A stretch of 42,011 nt of DNA from 2-01-FULL-51-21 sp964348955 (GCA_964348955.1 CAYGEN010000002.1:1-42011); one strand, 5' to 3'; counted from the stretch's first letter, positions 32,088 through 39,888 are shown. Notes: generated from the sequence alone by a model not told the origin. A program made the numbers and translations.

Positions 32088-32096
32088 ATCACTCAT

Positions 32097-32102
32097 AGTA
32101 TA
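32097..32102 (-). promoter_or_regulatory. -10 box TATACT of Kelch gene B
   Basis: Same arrangement as for gene A: TATACT touches ATG 32096 and ends 9 nt before ATG 32087. Confidence 0.55.
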
Positions 32103-32228
32103 CTAGACTATGCGCATCACTGGAGAGGGCGGTGTGGATTATCGCCCCCTAGCCCTCTACTCTACTAACTCTCTACTCTATGAGCACAAACCCACGCGAG
32201 CAGTCACATAGCCACGCGAGCAAAACAA

Positions 32229-32245
32229 GCAAGGTGCCACCTTGC
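32229..32245. repeat. REP-like palindrome 2 (shortened)
   Basis: GCAAGGTG and CACCTTGC (8-bp arms, one C between). What follows (GGCACCGCAT) also follows REP copy 1 at 29369, so it sits at the homologous place before module C. Confidence 0.65.
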
Positions 32246-32261
32246 GGCGCGGCACCGCATG

Positions 32262-32436
32262 CATAGCAATAAGACGGCTATAGCCGTCTTATGGTTATCT
32301 TTTCAATTTCTCCCATTCTCCCATATACGCATACTGCCAAATACAACTAGTACGAATACTTATGCTATAGCATACGTATTCGTACTAGTTGGGTTGGTAT
32401 TGGCATTGATATTGGCGTTAAGACAATCGTAAAATA
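32262..32436. repeat. Two-palindrome module, copy C
   Basis: Palindrome 1 at about 32267-32294 (10-bp perfect core plus mismatched outer pairs) and palindrome 2 at 32345-32390 (23-bp arms with one mismatch), with the same linker and the same GATATTGG words as copies A and B. It precedes the remnant of a third Kelch gene. Confidence 0.8.
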
Positions 32437-32472
32437 TCAAAAATTCTGGAATCCTGTTTGTACCTTAACTGC
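32437..32472 (-). pseudogene. C-terminal remnant of a third Kelch paralogue
   Basis: On the minus strand the last codons read AVKVQTGFQNF and TGA, matching the ends of A and B (VQTGFKNF), in the correct place relative to module C. The rest of the gene is gone; a REP palindrome starts 9 nt away. The tandem array therefore once had at least three genes. Confidence 0.8.
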
Positions 32473-32480
32473 AAGGGGGG

Positions 32481-32528
32481 TGTAGCAAGGTGACACCTTG
32501 CTACAGAGCATTAAAGGTATAGTTAGTC
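32481..32528. repeat. REP-like palindrome 3 with tail
   Basis: Arms TGTAGCAAGGTG (32481-32492) and complement (32494-32505) around one A, followed by AGCATTAAAGGTATAGTTAG. The same palindrome plus tail recurs at 32680-32728. Confidence 0.85.
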
Positions 32529-32679
32529 GTATAGTCTCAATAGCCTTGCACCATTTGATGGAATAACATCAAGCTATGGCATACACATCAAATCAGAATC
32601 TCCTATCTTCCTAAGATAAGACAAGAGGCAACACAGCTGGTTCATAGGGGCTGGAGTGCTTGAAAAGTCGGGTGGCAAG

Positions 32680-32728
32680 GTAGCAAGGTGTCACCTTGCT
32701 ACAATAAGCATTAAAGGTATAGTTAGTT
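32680..32728. repeat. REP-like palindrome 4 with tail, 5' of the transposase gene
   Basis: Arms GTAGCAAGGTG (32680-32690) and complement (32692-32702) around one T, with the AGCATTAAAGGTATAGTTAG tail. It ends a few nt before the RAYT start codon. The 150 bp between copies 3 and 4 hold no gene that I recognise. Confidence 0.85.
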
Positions 32729-32734
32729 AAAGGT

Positions 32735-33406
32735 ATGGGAAACCGAGTGCCGTTTGCGCCAGATGAATGGTACCATTGTTATAGTCGTGGTGTTGAGAAA
32801 CGCCGCGTATTTGAAAACACCAGAGACTACCAACGTTTTATACAAACTCTATACTTAGCTAACAGCACCGAACCGATTCATCAAGACAACCTGCGTAAAT
32901 TCTCCCATGAAGAAATACTGAGCCAGCGGCGCGGCGACTTACTCGTTGCGGTCGGTGCATATTGCCTAATGCCAAACCATTTTCACTTACTATTGAAAGA
33001 GCTTGTAGATGGCGGGATTACACAGTTTATGCGTAAGGTAGGCACTGCCTATACTATGTATTTCAATATTAAAAATGAGCGTGTTGGTAATCTGTTCAAC
33101 AAACCATTTCGTTCAAAACATATCAATGACGATCGATATTTGAAGTGGGTGCCTCAATATTTACACCTTAATCCTGCTGAACTCTTCGAGCAAGGATGGA
33201 AAGAGGGCAAAGTAAAGAACTTCAAAAGTCTTACACAAAAACTGCGGCACTACCCATATAGCAGTTTTAGCGACTACTGCGGTATACAGCGTGTGGAAAG
33301 ATCAATTCTTCATGAGCCTTCGGTGGAAATGTTGAATGAGGATATGACTCCTGCCGCTAAACTCATTTCCAAAGCGCGTGGTTACTATCAAGAGCTTTCT
33401 TTGTGA
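32735..33406 (+). CDS. REP-associated tyrosine transposase (RAYT, Y1/IS200-like)
   Basis: A 223-residue single-strand transposase of the Y1 HUH superfamily. N-terminal family signature: WYHCYSRGVEKRRVFENTRD (12-31). The metal-binding HUH motif is MPNHFHLLL (79-87; His82 and His84), and the catalytic tyrosine is probably Tyr142 in PQYLHLNP. The GNLFNKPFRSK stretch (118-128) is also typical. RAYTs are thought to cut and move REP palindromes, and REP-like palindromes lie 33 nt upstream and 45 nt downstream of this gene. The gene looks intact and is less GC-rich than its neighbours, which suggests acquisition. It sits where a third Kelch gene was lost. Confidence 0.92.
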   Translation: MGNRVPFAPDEWYHCYSRGVEKRRVFENTRDYQRFIQTLYLANSTEPIHQDNLRKFSHEEILSQRRGDLLVAVGAYCLMPNHFHLLLKELVDGGITQFMRKVGTAYTMYFNIKNERVGNLFNKPFRSKHINDDRYLKWVPQYLHLNPAELFEQGWKEGKVKNFKSLTQKLRHYPYSSFSDYCGIQRVERSILHEPSVEMLNEDMTPAAKLISKARGYYQELSL

Positions 33407-33450
33407 CAAAGTTATAGCTAGCGTTATAGTAAGGTAGCAAGGAGGAGAGG

Positions 33451-33471
33451 TAGCAAGGTGACACCTTGCTA
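33451..33471. repeat. REP-like palindrome 5, 3' of the transposase gene
   Basis: TAGCAAGGTG (33451-33460) and its complement (33462-33471) around one A. A half-copy GGTAGCAAGG lies just before it (33433-33442). Confidence 0.85.
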
Positions 33472-33539
33472 TAGCGCCAGTTGCTTTTGTGCTGTGTGTC
33501 TGTGTGTTAAGCTAGAAAATATTAGCGGCGGGAATAACA

Positions 33540-34091
33540 ATGAAAAAGGGTATGAATCTATGGCACGATGTTGAGTTAGGCGAGCGCGTACCGGAAGAAT
33601 TCAATGCCATCATTGAAATTCCGCGAGGTTCGTCCAATAAGTATGAGGTTGACAAGAAAACCGGTCTCATTGCGCTTGACCGCGCCAACTACTCCTCGGC
33701 CCCCTTCCCGTTTGATTATGGATTCGCTCCCAAGACGCTCTGGGACGATGGCGACCCGCTTGATGTTATTGTCCTCACCACTTTTCCGCTCCACCCGGGC
33801 ATTCTCGTCTCCGTCCGCCCGGTCGGTCTCATGGAGATGATTGACTCCGGTGAATCGGACTTTAAGATTCTTACCGTTCCCGTCGCGGACAAGCGCTGGG
33901 AGGACACGAAAGAGTTGGGCGACATCAACAAGCACACTTTGAAAGAAATCCAGCATTTCTTTGAGACCTATAAAGAGCTCAAGGGCAAAGGAGATGTGGT
34001 GGAAGTACAGGGATTTAAAGACCGTGGCGCCGCGTGCGAAGCGATTAATAAATCCATTCAGCTGTACCGGCAAAAATTTCCTTTAATGTAA
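33540..34091 (+). CDS. ppa: Inorganic pyrophosphatase (family I)
   Basis: A 183-residue cytoplasmic enzyme that hydrolyses pyrophosphate and pulls biosynthetic reactions forward. The active-site acidic motif is DDGDPLD (69-75) after FPFDYGFAPKTLW; upstream NAIIEIPRGSSNKYE (22-36) and downstream KRWEDTKELGDINKHTL match the family. A weak ribosome-binding sequence (GGCGGG) lies about 9 nt before ATG 33540; ATG 33552 is also possible. Single gene beside the RAYT region. Confidence 0.95.
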   Translation: MKKGMNLWHDVELGERVPEEFNAIIEIPRGSSNKYEVDKKTGLIALDRANYSSAPFPFDYGFAPKTLWDDGDPLDVIVLTTFPLHPGILVSVRPVGLMEMIDSGESDFKILTVPVADKRWEDTKELGDINKHTLKEIQHFFETYKELKGKGDVVEVQGFKDRGAACEAINKSIQLYRQKFPLM

Positions 34092-34217
34092 GTGCGGCTT
34101 TAATATACGTACGGTTTGTGCACATGAAAATTTTGCGGCTGGTGTCTGCTATAGTATACTAATCGTTGAAAGGAGCGCGAAGAAAATTTTTTATTAATTA
34201 TCAATTTCTCATCTTGT

Positions 34218-34970
34218 ATGAATAACACTACTTTTACGCTTCGCTTGCGCGTAACGGTCGCTTGCGCGGCCGCACTCGCCGGAGTGCTGTTTGCAAACGT
34301 TGCCATTGCCGCGACGCACGAGGAAAGTGCGCAACCGCCATCGCCCACAACGGACGTCCGAGCACAGACGAAACCGCAAAGCGCACCGGGTATTCGGGCA
34401 CAGGACGTTCGAGTAAAAACGCAGGAAAAAAAGGCGGAAGTCCGGACGAATGTTCAAGAAAAAAGGGCTGAGGTAAAAGAAAAACTTGGGGACAAGAAGG
34501 AAGCGCGACAGGAAAAGCGCGCCGAGGTTGGACAGCGTCTTGAAAAGAAACAGGCGGAGCGCATTAAAAATTATGTTGGCCACGTGATTCAACGCCTTGA
34601 AGCCGCCATCACCCGCTTAACGCGAATCGCCGACCGCCTTGAGGAGCGTATCGTGAAGCTGGAAGCGGCAAAGTTGGATTTAAGCGAAGCGCGCAAACTG
34701 CTTGCCGTGGCGCGAACTGAAATAGAATCTGCGCGGCAGGTCATTGCCGGTATCCCTGCGGTGGTGGAAGCCATGGCGAGTTCAGATACCCCTAAAGACA
34801 ATTTCAATCAGGTGCGCGAGATTATAAACGGTGCAACCGCAAGTCTTAAAAATGCTCACCGAGCGGTAGTTCAAGCCATTGCGGCGACCAAGGCAAAAGG
34901 AGGAGTACGGGCGGACAGCGACAATGGCCAAGTGCCGGCGACCACGAACTCGGGAGATTCCAACCAGTAA
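34218..34970 (+). CDS. Exported coiled-coil protein
   Basis: A 250-residue protein with a clear signal peptide (LRLRVTVACAAALAGVLFAN, 9-28, probable cleavage near AIA-A). A Pro/Gln-rich linker follows, then a long charged coiled coil (about 60-125, repeats of EKRAEVKEK type) and a second helical region (QRLEAAITRLTRIADRLEER). This architecture is common for CPR envelope proteins of unknown function. A TATACT box lies at 34155-34160, giving a leader of about 50 nt with GAAAGGAG in it. Probably co-transcribed with the next gene. Confidence 0.75.
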   Translation: MNNTTFTLRLRVTVACAAALAGVLFANVAIAATHEESAQPPSPTTDVRAQTKPQSAPGIRAQDVRVKTQEKKAEVRTNVQEKRAEVKEKLGDKKEARQEKRAEVGQRLEKKQAERIKNYVGHVIQRLEAAITRLTRIADRLEERIVKLEAAKLDLSEARKLLAVARTEIESARQVIAGIPAVVEAMASSDTPKDNFNQVREIINGATASLKNAHRAVVQAIAATKAKGGVRADSDNGQVPATTNSGDSNQ

Positions 34971-34998
34971 TAATTATTAGAAATAACTCATACCATCT

Positions 34999-35340
34999 AT
35001 GGAAGAAAACGAGCAAGTACGTTCGCAAGAACCGCAAGGCGACGCTCCTACTTTGAATAACGCCTCGCCCGCCACAGGCCACAAACCCATTGGCCCCGCC
35101 GTCGGTATTATTGTTATTATCGCCATTCTCTTACTCGGCGGAATCTACTTCTGGATGCAAGCGCGTGATGAGGTTCAGTACGGCGACCAACCATACACCG
35201 ATGCCCTCCCTGGGGCAGACTCCAAGGTGCAAGCGCTTCAACAGCAAAGTTCATCGGACAAGGTAAGCGACATTGAAGCGGACCTGCAATCAACCGACCT
35301 TGATAATCTTGACGCGGAACTAAATTCAGTAACATTTTAG
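34999..35340 (+). CDS. Small single-pass membrane protein
   Basis: A 113-residue protein: a polar N-terminus, one membrane helix (IGPAVGIIVIIAILLLGGIY, about 31-50) and an acidic C-terminal part with DIEADLQSTDLDNLDAELNS. Proteins of this form are frequent in CPR genomes next to exported helical proteins; function unknown. It follows the coiled-coil gene by 28 nt and ends at a hairpin terminator. Confidence 0.75.
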   Translation: MEENEQVRSQEPQGDAPTLNNASPATGHKPIGPAVGIIVIIAILLLGGIYFWMQARDEVQYGDQPYTDALPGADSKVQALQQQSSSDKVSDIEADLQSTDLDNLDAELNSVTF

Positions 35341-35369
35341 GAAACGCCTTACGGGTATGTAATGCCAAG

Positions 35370-35401
35370 CAAACCGCCGCGTGTTCACACGCGGCGGTTT
35401 G
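35370..35401 (+). terminator. Terminator after the small membrane-protein gene
   Basis: A 14-bp perfect stem (35370-35383 and 35388-35401) around TTCA, followed by ACTTTCTT. The T-run is weak but the stem is strong. Confidence 0.75.
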
Positions 35402-35430
35402 ACTTTCTTGCACTGCCTCACTACCCGAAG

Positions 35431-35436
35431 TACACT
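35431..35436 (+). promoter_or_regulatory. -10 box TACACT of tig
   Basis: TACACT ends 8 nt before the ATG of the trigger factor gene, consistent with a leaderless mRNA. Confidence 0.45.
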
Positions 35437-35444
35437 GGCCATTT

Positions 35445-36482
35445 ATGTACGAACATATCACCGTAACCGAACTGCCCGATTCTGAAATTGAACTAACGGG
35501 AGAAATTCCGCTTGCCGACGTCGCCCGCCACCATGCGCGCGCGCTTAGGGAAGTCAATGATTCGGCGAACATCCCCGGTTTTCGCAGAGGCCATGTGCCC
35601 GAGGACATACTCATCAGAAATGTTGGCGAAGCGCACATCATGGAGAAGACTGCAGAGTTTGCCTTTGCCGAGAGCTACCAAAAAATCATTGCCGAAAAAA
35701 ACCTCGCGGTCTTGGGGTCGCCGCACCTAACCATTACCAAGCTCGCGCACGGAAACCCCATCGGCTTTAAAATAAAAGTGGCTCTCTTCCCTTCTTTCAC
35801 ACTCCCCGATTACAAATCGCTCGCGAAAGACGCGCTTGTAAACACACGTGCAAAAAAGAAACCTGCGGATATTGATGTTTCGGATGCAGAGGTAGAACAA
35901 ATGCTTGCTCACTTCCGTCCGCCACTCGCGCCCGAAGAAGTCCCGAAAGGCGATGTCAAAGGAAAAGAACCGTCCCCGCTCACCGACGAGGATGTAAAGA
36001 AATTTGGGAACTTTAACGACCTTACCGATTTCAAAGCGCGCCTCAAGAGCGACCTGCTTGAGCAGAAGAAACGCAAAGCGCGAGAAGAGGTGCGCGGCGC
36101 CATTGCGGAGAGGATTATAGAAAAAACCAACCTGCCGCTTCCCCCCGTGCTCGTGGAAAGCGAACTAAAAAGAATGTTTGCGCAGTTTCAAGGCGACATT
36201 GAACGCATGGGCGTCTCCTTTGACGACTATCTGATAAAAATTAAAAAAACAAAAGAGGAGCTCGAAAAAGAGTGGCGTCCGAATGCCGAGAAGCGAGCCA
36301 AGATGCAACTCATCTGGCAAAAAATTGCCGAAGTTGAACACCTCGCACCGTCCCCCGAAGAAGTTGAGCTGGAGGTGAAACATTTCTTGGAACAGCACCA
36401 CGACATTAATCCCGCGAATGCTCGACCCTACATTACCGAACTCCTCCAAAACGAAAAAGTCTTCGCCTTTCTAGAATCATGA
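35445..36482 (+). CDS. tig: Trigger factor, short form without PPIase domain
   Basis: A 345-residue ribosome-bound chaperone. The ribosome-binding domain (about 1-115) carries the signature PGFRRGHVPEDIL (44-56). The usual FKBP-type prolyl isomerase domain (about 90 residues) is missing: the N-domain passes through a short acidic/Pro-rich segment (PLAPEEVPKGDVKGKEP) straight to the helical C-domain that cradles nascent chains (from about 190). That explains the length, against about 430 usually. It lies upstream of clpP, the common order tig-clpP. Confidence 0.9.
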   Translation: MYEHITVTELPDSEIELTGEIPLADVARHHARALREVNDSANIPGFRRGHVPEDILIRNVGEAHIMEKTAEFAFAESYQKIIAEKNLAVLGSPHLTITKLAHGNPIGFKIKVALFPSFTLPDYKSLAKDALVNTRAKKKPADIDVSDAEVEQMLAHFRPPLAPEEVPKGDVKGKEPSPLTDEDVKKFGNFNDLTDFKARLKSDLLEQKKRKAREEVRGAIAERIIEKTNLPLPPVLVESELKRMFAQFQGDIERMGVSFDDYLIKIKKTKEELEKEWRPNAEKRAKMQLIWQKIAEVEHLAPSPEEVELEVKHFLEQHHDINPANARPYITELLQNEKVFAFLES

Positions 36483-36577
36483 CGGACGTGATGAACGTCC
36501 GATGAACAATGGGTTTTTGAAAAAAGTGGACAGCTCGTGAAAAACTGTTACACTTCTGCCATTAACGTTGCAAAAAT

Positions 36578-37165
36578 ATGCTTATACCAACCGTCATTGA
36601 GAAATCGCAGTTCGGCGAGCGCGCATACGACATCTACTCGCGACTCCTGCGCGAGCGCATCATCTTCCTCGGCGGCCCCATTGAGGACGACACCGCAAAC
36701 ATCGTCATCGCCCAGCTTCTCTTTCTTGAATCCGAAGAGCCGAAAAAAGACATCTCCCTTTACATTAATTCCCCCGGCGGCTCGGTGACGGCAACGCTCG
36801 CCATGCTTGACACGATGAACCACATCAAACCCGATGTTTCTACGGTGTGCGTCGGCATCGCCGCCTCCGGTGCGGCAATACTTCTCTCGGCGGGAAAGAA
36901 AGGCAAGCGCTTCGCGCTCCCAAACGCCGAGGTGATGATTCATCAGCCCTGGGGCGCGGCACAAGGCCAAGCCACTGAAATTGAAATTACCGCAAAACAC
37001 ATTCTCTCGGTGCGCGACAAACTCAATAAAATCCTCTCAAAAAATACCGGCCAACCGCTCACGAAAATAGAGAACGACGTTGACCGCGACTTCTTCATGA
37101 GCGCGGAGGAAGCAAAAAAATACGGCATCGTTGACGAAATCTTTAAGAATGCCAAGAGCGTGTAG
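36578..37165 (+). CDS. clpP: ATP-dependent Clp protease proteolytic subunit
   Basis: A 195-residue serine protease that forms the 14-subunit chamber fed by Clp ATPases. The catalytic triad is in the usual positions: Ser97 in GIAASGAAILLSAG, His122 in EVMIHQPWG and Asp171 in DVDRDFFMS. The Ser motif reads AASGAA rather than the more common AASMGA. No propeptide is seen. It lies 95 nt after tig; TTACACT near 36548 may give it a separate promoter. Confidence 0.96.
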   Translation: MLIPTVIEKSQFGERAYDIYSRLLRERIIFLGGPIEDDTANIVIAQLLFLESEEPKKDISLYINSPGGSVTATLAMLDTMNHIKPDVSTVCVGIAASGAAILLSAGKKGKRFALPNAEVMIHQPWGAAQGQATEIEITAKHILSVRDKLNKILSKNTGQPLTKIENDVDRDFFMSAEEAKKYGIVDEIFKNAKSV

Positions 37166-37519
37166 GAGTGCTCATAGGTTTTCCGAGCGGCTCCGTCCAC
37201 TCACGATCCCTCACAAAAAAAGACCGTGAGGTGATATGTAAGTTTTTATCATGTGGCGCATTTCAAGGCTGAATTCGTCTTTATCCTGCGATGTATTGCA
37301 AAATAGGCTATGGTGGACAAATGAGAAGAGCTCTGGTATTGTGAGCAGGTACCCATATTGAACATTAATTTGAGGTGTCGCTTTTCACGAATCCTGCAGT
37401 AACTGTATGAACGGAAGTTTCACTCTATGCTACCCCTATCAACTAATGATATAGCGTTCGCCAGATCCGGTAACGTGGCCTAAAACTTTCAGACTGAAAG
37501 GCGGCATTTTCTTACGAAT
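37166..37519. other. 354-bp intergenic region before the RNase Y gene
   Basis: No gene recognised. It has a short hairpin CTTTCAG/CTGAAAG near 37486-37500. No feature of tmRNA, RNase P RNA, SRP RNA or a tRNA was seen. It is long for this gene-dense window and could hold a leader or small RNA. Confidence 0.4.
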
Positions 37520-39049
37520 ATGTCGCTTACCATTATTTTTATTTTACTCGGACTCACCGGCCTCGGCGGGGTCGCGTTTGGGTATTTCTTGCGTTGGATT
37601 ATTTCCCTCGGCAAACGCGGTTCCATGGAGCTTGAAATCAAGCAGATGATGCTTGAGGCAAAAGAGGGGGCAACGCGCATCACCGCCGAAGCAGAGAAGA
37701 AAGTGGAGGAATCGCTTGAGCACGCGCGCGCCGAGTTTAAGGAAAAAGAGGACGAGCTGAAACGCACCACGGAGCGATTGGTAAAGAAAGAGGAACTCCT
37801 GGACAATCGCCAGCGTGATATTGACAAAGAGGTTGAAAACATAAAAAGCCGCATTGTTGATATTCGGGAAGTTCGCGACAAAGCGCAGGCGCTCCTTGAA
37901 AAACGAGCCCGCGAACTTGAAAAGCTTGCCGGCATAACGCCCAAAGAAGCCAAAGAAGAATTGCTGGTCGTGCTAGAGCGGCAATTTGAGGAAGACCTGA
38001 TGGTTCGTATGCAGAAGCTTGAGGTGCATGGACAAGAAAAACTGGAGCAGAGGGCGCGCGAACTCCTGACGACGGTCGTCCATCGTCTCGGCAATTCCGT
38101 TGCGTCCGATGTTATGACCTCCACGGTCACGCTTCCCTCCGATGAAATCAAAGGGAAAATTATCGGCAAGGAAGGACGCAACATCAAAGCGTTTGAGCGC
38201 GCGACCGGTGTGGACGTCATCGTAGACGACACGCCGGGCTCCATCGCGCTCTCCTGTTTTGACCCGGTGCGCCGTCAAATCGCGCGCATCGCGCTTGAAA
38301 ACCTTATCATAGACGGGCGCATCCAGCCGGCAAAAATTGAAGAGTCGGTGCAGAAGGCAAAAGAAGAAATCAACAAAATAATCAAAGAAAAGGGTGAGCA
38401 AGCGGCCTACGAGTGCGGCATCTTTAACTTGGACCCCCGCATTATTTCCATCCTGGGACGGCTCCACTTCCGCACGAGCTACGGGCAAAATGTGCTCCAG
38501 CATTCTATTGAAATGGCGCATATTTCCGGCATGCTCGCCGAAGAGCTCGGCGCAAATGTTTCCGCCGCGAAAGCCGGCGCGCTCTTGCACGACATCGGCA
38601 AAGCGGTGGACCACGAAGTACAGGGCACGCATGTGGAAATCGGCCGCAGAATACTGCAGAAATTCGGCGCGAACGAAGATATCATAAAAGCGATGCAGTC
38701 GCATCACGAGGAATACCCCTACGAAAATATTGAGTCAATCATCGTGCAGGTCGCCGATGCCATTTCCGGCGGACGTCCGGGCGCGAGGCGCGATAGCGTA
38801 GAGAACTACTTGAAGCGCCTCGGTGAGCTTGAGGCAATAGCGACAAGCTTTGAGGGCGTTGAGAAGGTGTTCGCCATTCAAGCGGGGCGTGAAATCCGCA
38901 TATTTGTAACGCCGGATAAAATTTCCGATATTGAAGCGAAGCAATTGGCGCGCAACATCGCCCTTCGCGTTGAGAAAGAGCTCAAATACCCCGGAGAGAT
39001 AAAAGTGAATGTAATCCGCGAAACGCGGGCAATCGAATTTGCTCGATAA
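37520..39049 (+). CDS. rny: Ribonuclease Y
   Basis: A 509-residue membrane-anchored endoribonuclease that starts mRNA decay. Order of parts: an N-terminal membrane helix (SLTIIFILLGLTGLGGVAFG), a long coiled coil (about 40-185, ending near LEQRARELLTTVV), a KH domain (IIGKEGRNIKAFE near 212) and an HD domain with LLHDIGKAVDH (near 354) plus the later QSHHEEYPYENI. The C-terminal part (RVEKELKYPGEIKVNVIRET) is typical. Length is standard. Confidence 0.96.
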   Translation: MSLTIIFILLGLTGLGGVAFGYFLRWIISLGKRGSMELEIKQMMLEAKEGATRITAEAEKKVEESLEHARAEFKEKEDELKRTTERLVKKEELLDNRQRDIDKEVENIKSRIVDIREVRDKAQALLEKRARELEKLAGITPKEAKEELLVVLERQFEEDLMVRMQKLEVHGQEKLEQRARELLTTVVHRLGNSVASDVMTSTVTLPSDEIKGKIIGKEGRNIKAFERATGVDVIVDDTPGSIALSCFDPVRRQIARIALENLIIDGRIQPAKIEESVQKAKEEINKIIKEKGEQAAYECGIFNLDPRIISILGRLHFRTSYGQNVLQHSIEMAHISGMLAEELGANVSAAKAGALLHDIGKAVDHEVQGTHVEIGRRILQKFGANEDIIKAMQSHHEEYPYENIESIIVQVADAISGGRPGARRDSVENYLKRLGELEAIATSFEGVEKVFAIQAGREIRIFVTPDKISDIEAKQLARNIALRVEKELKYPGEIKVNVIRETRAIEFAR

Positions 39050-39105
39050 TTGCCTTCCTGCAACAAACTGCAACGAAAATTAAACTACCAACTAAACTGC
39101 CAAGG

Positions 39106-39142
39106 TGTTCCTTAAGTTAAACGGTCGTAAGAACAAGGAACA
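39106..39142. repeat. 37-nt palindromic box 1
   Basis: TGTTCCTT (39106-39113) and AAGGAACA (39135-39142) bracket a conserved core with ACGGTCGTAA. 33 of 37 positions match the box at 39852-39888. It lies downstream of both rny and the PaaX-like gene. Confidence 0.8.
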
Positions 39143-39212
39143 CTTTCTGTTCTGCATTTAATATTTAATTATTTAATCAAATGACCAACAGGTGGAGTGG
39201 AAGCCGTCCTGC

Positions 39213-39848
39213 TTAGTCTTCAGACAAATCAAAATGCCTACGTAATTCGCGGTCATTTTCAATCTCTTCAGCGACTATGTAGAGCATTCCCCGCCCGAGA
39301 CGAAGATCAGTTCTCAAGAATGTAAAGAAATCTTCGCAGGGATATGGATAGACCCATACACTGTCTTGAATCTTCATAAATCCTATTCCTGCAAGTTTGC
39401 TCCGTAGTTGGTCGCGGGTTCTTCGCCGTCGTTCCCACACATCAAAAATAACTATTCGCCATTTTTTATCCCAGCGCCTTGGTTTCTGGGGCAGAGCATG
39501 TTGTTCAGATTCAAGCAACTCCGCAAGTTGTTTCCCTTTTTGTGTAAGAAATAACGCGATCCCATTCCTTGATTCCTTTCTCTCAACAAGTCCTTTGACA
39601 ATGAGACGCGTAACTGATTGGCTAATACGGCGATTAAGTTTTGGTTTTGGACCAATAAATTTTTCAACATGCCGCAACAGCTGAAGAGCGTTTGGCCCGG
39701 CGGCGACCATGCCAAGTGCCGTTATGGCGAGCAGAGACCCGAGAACAATGGTCTGTATCTTTTCCCTCTTCGCTCGGCGAGCCACTCGCCTCTCCATTTT
39801 TTCTTTAGGACCTTCTTTGAAAGACTTGAAAGACTTGTTGGAAGTCAT
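39213..39848 (-). CDS. PaaX-like regulator with Cas2-like C-terminal domain
   Basis: A 211-residue protein. After a basic N-terminus and a hydrophobic segment (IQTIVLGSLLAITALGMVAA, 31-50) comes a winged-helix-like part (about 55-120: RRISQSVTRLIVKGLVERKE, then LFLTQKGKQLAELL). The C-terminal ferredoxin-like domain (about 125-205) has KKWRIVIFDVWERRRRTRDQ and FMKIQDSVWVYPYPCEDF, as in PaaX and Cas2-related proteins. Automated annotation often calls such CPR proteins Cas2; the N-terminal domain and lack of cas genes argue against a CRISPR role. A box overlapping its -10 region (39852-39888) suggests autoregulation. Confidence 0.75.
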   Translation of the reverse strand: MTSNKSFKSFKEGPKEKMERRVARRAKREKIQTIVLGSLLAITALGMVAAGPNALQLLRHVEKFIGPKPKLNRRISQSVTRLIVKGLVERKESRNGIALFLTQKGKQLAELLESEQHALPQKPRRWDKKWRIVIFDVWERRRRTRDQLRSKLAGIGFMKIQDSVWVYPYPCEDFFTFLRTDLRLGRGMLYIVAEEIENDRELRRHFDLSED

Positions 39849-39851
39849 AGA

Positions 39852-39888
39852 TGTTCCTTAAGTATAACGGTCGTAAAGATAAGGAACA
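39852..39888 (-). promoter_or_regulatory. 37-nt palindromic box 2 at the PaaX-like promoter
   Basis: TGTTCCTT (39852-39859) and AAGGAACA (39881-39888) bracket the same core as box 1. On the minus strand the box contains TATACTT, a -10 candidate 12 nt before the ATG, so a protein bound here would block the promoter. Confidence 0.65.

Noticed and set aside
32529..32679. Small gene between REP-like copies 3 and 4
   Set aside because: No frame of useful length; the segment looks like mobile-element or decayed sequence.
37166..37519. tmRNA, RNase P RNA or SRP RNA in the gap
   Set aside because: None of the conserved sequence words of these RNAs was found on either strand.
39106..39888. CRISPR array next to a Cas2-like gene
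   Set aside because: Only two repeat copies, 746 bp apart with a gene between them, no spacers and no cas1 or effector genes. The protein has a PaaX-like N-terminal part.
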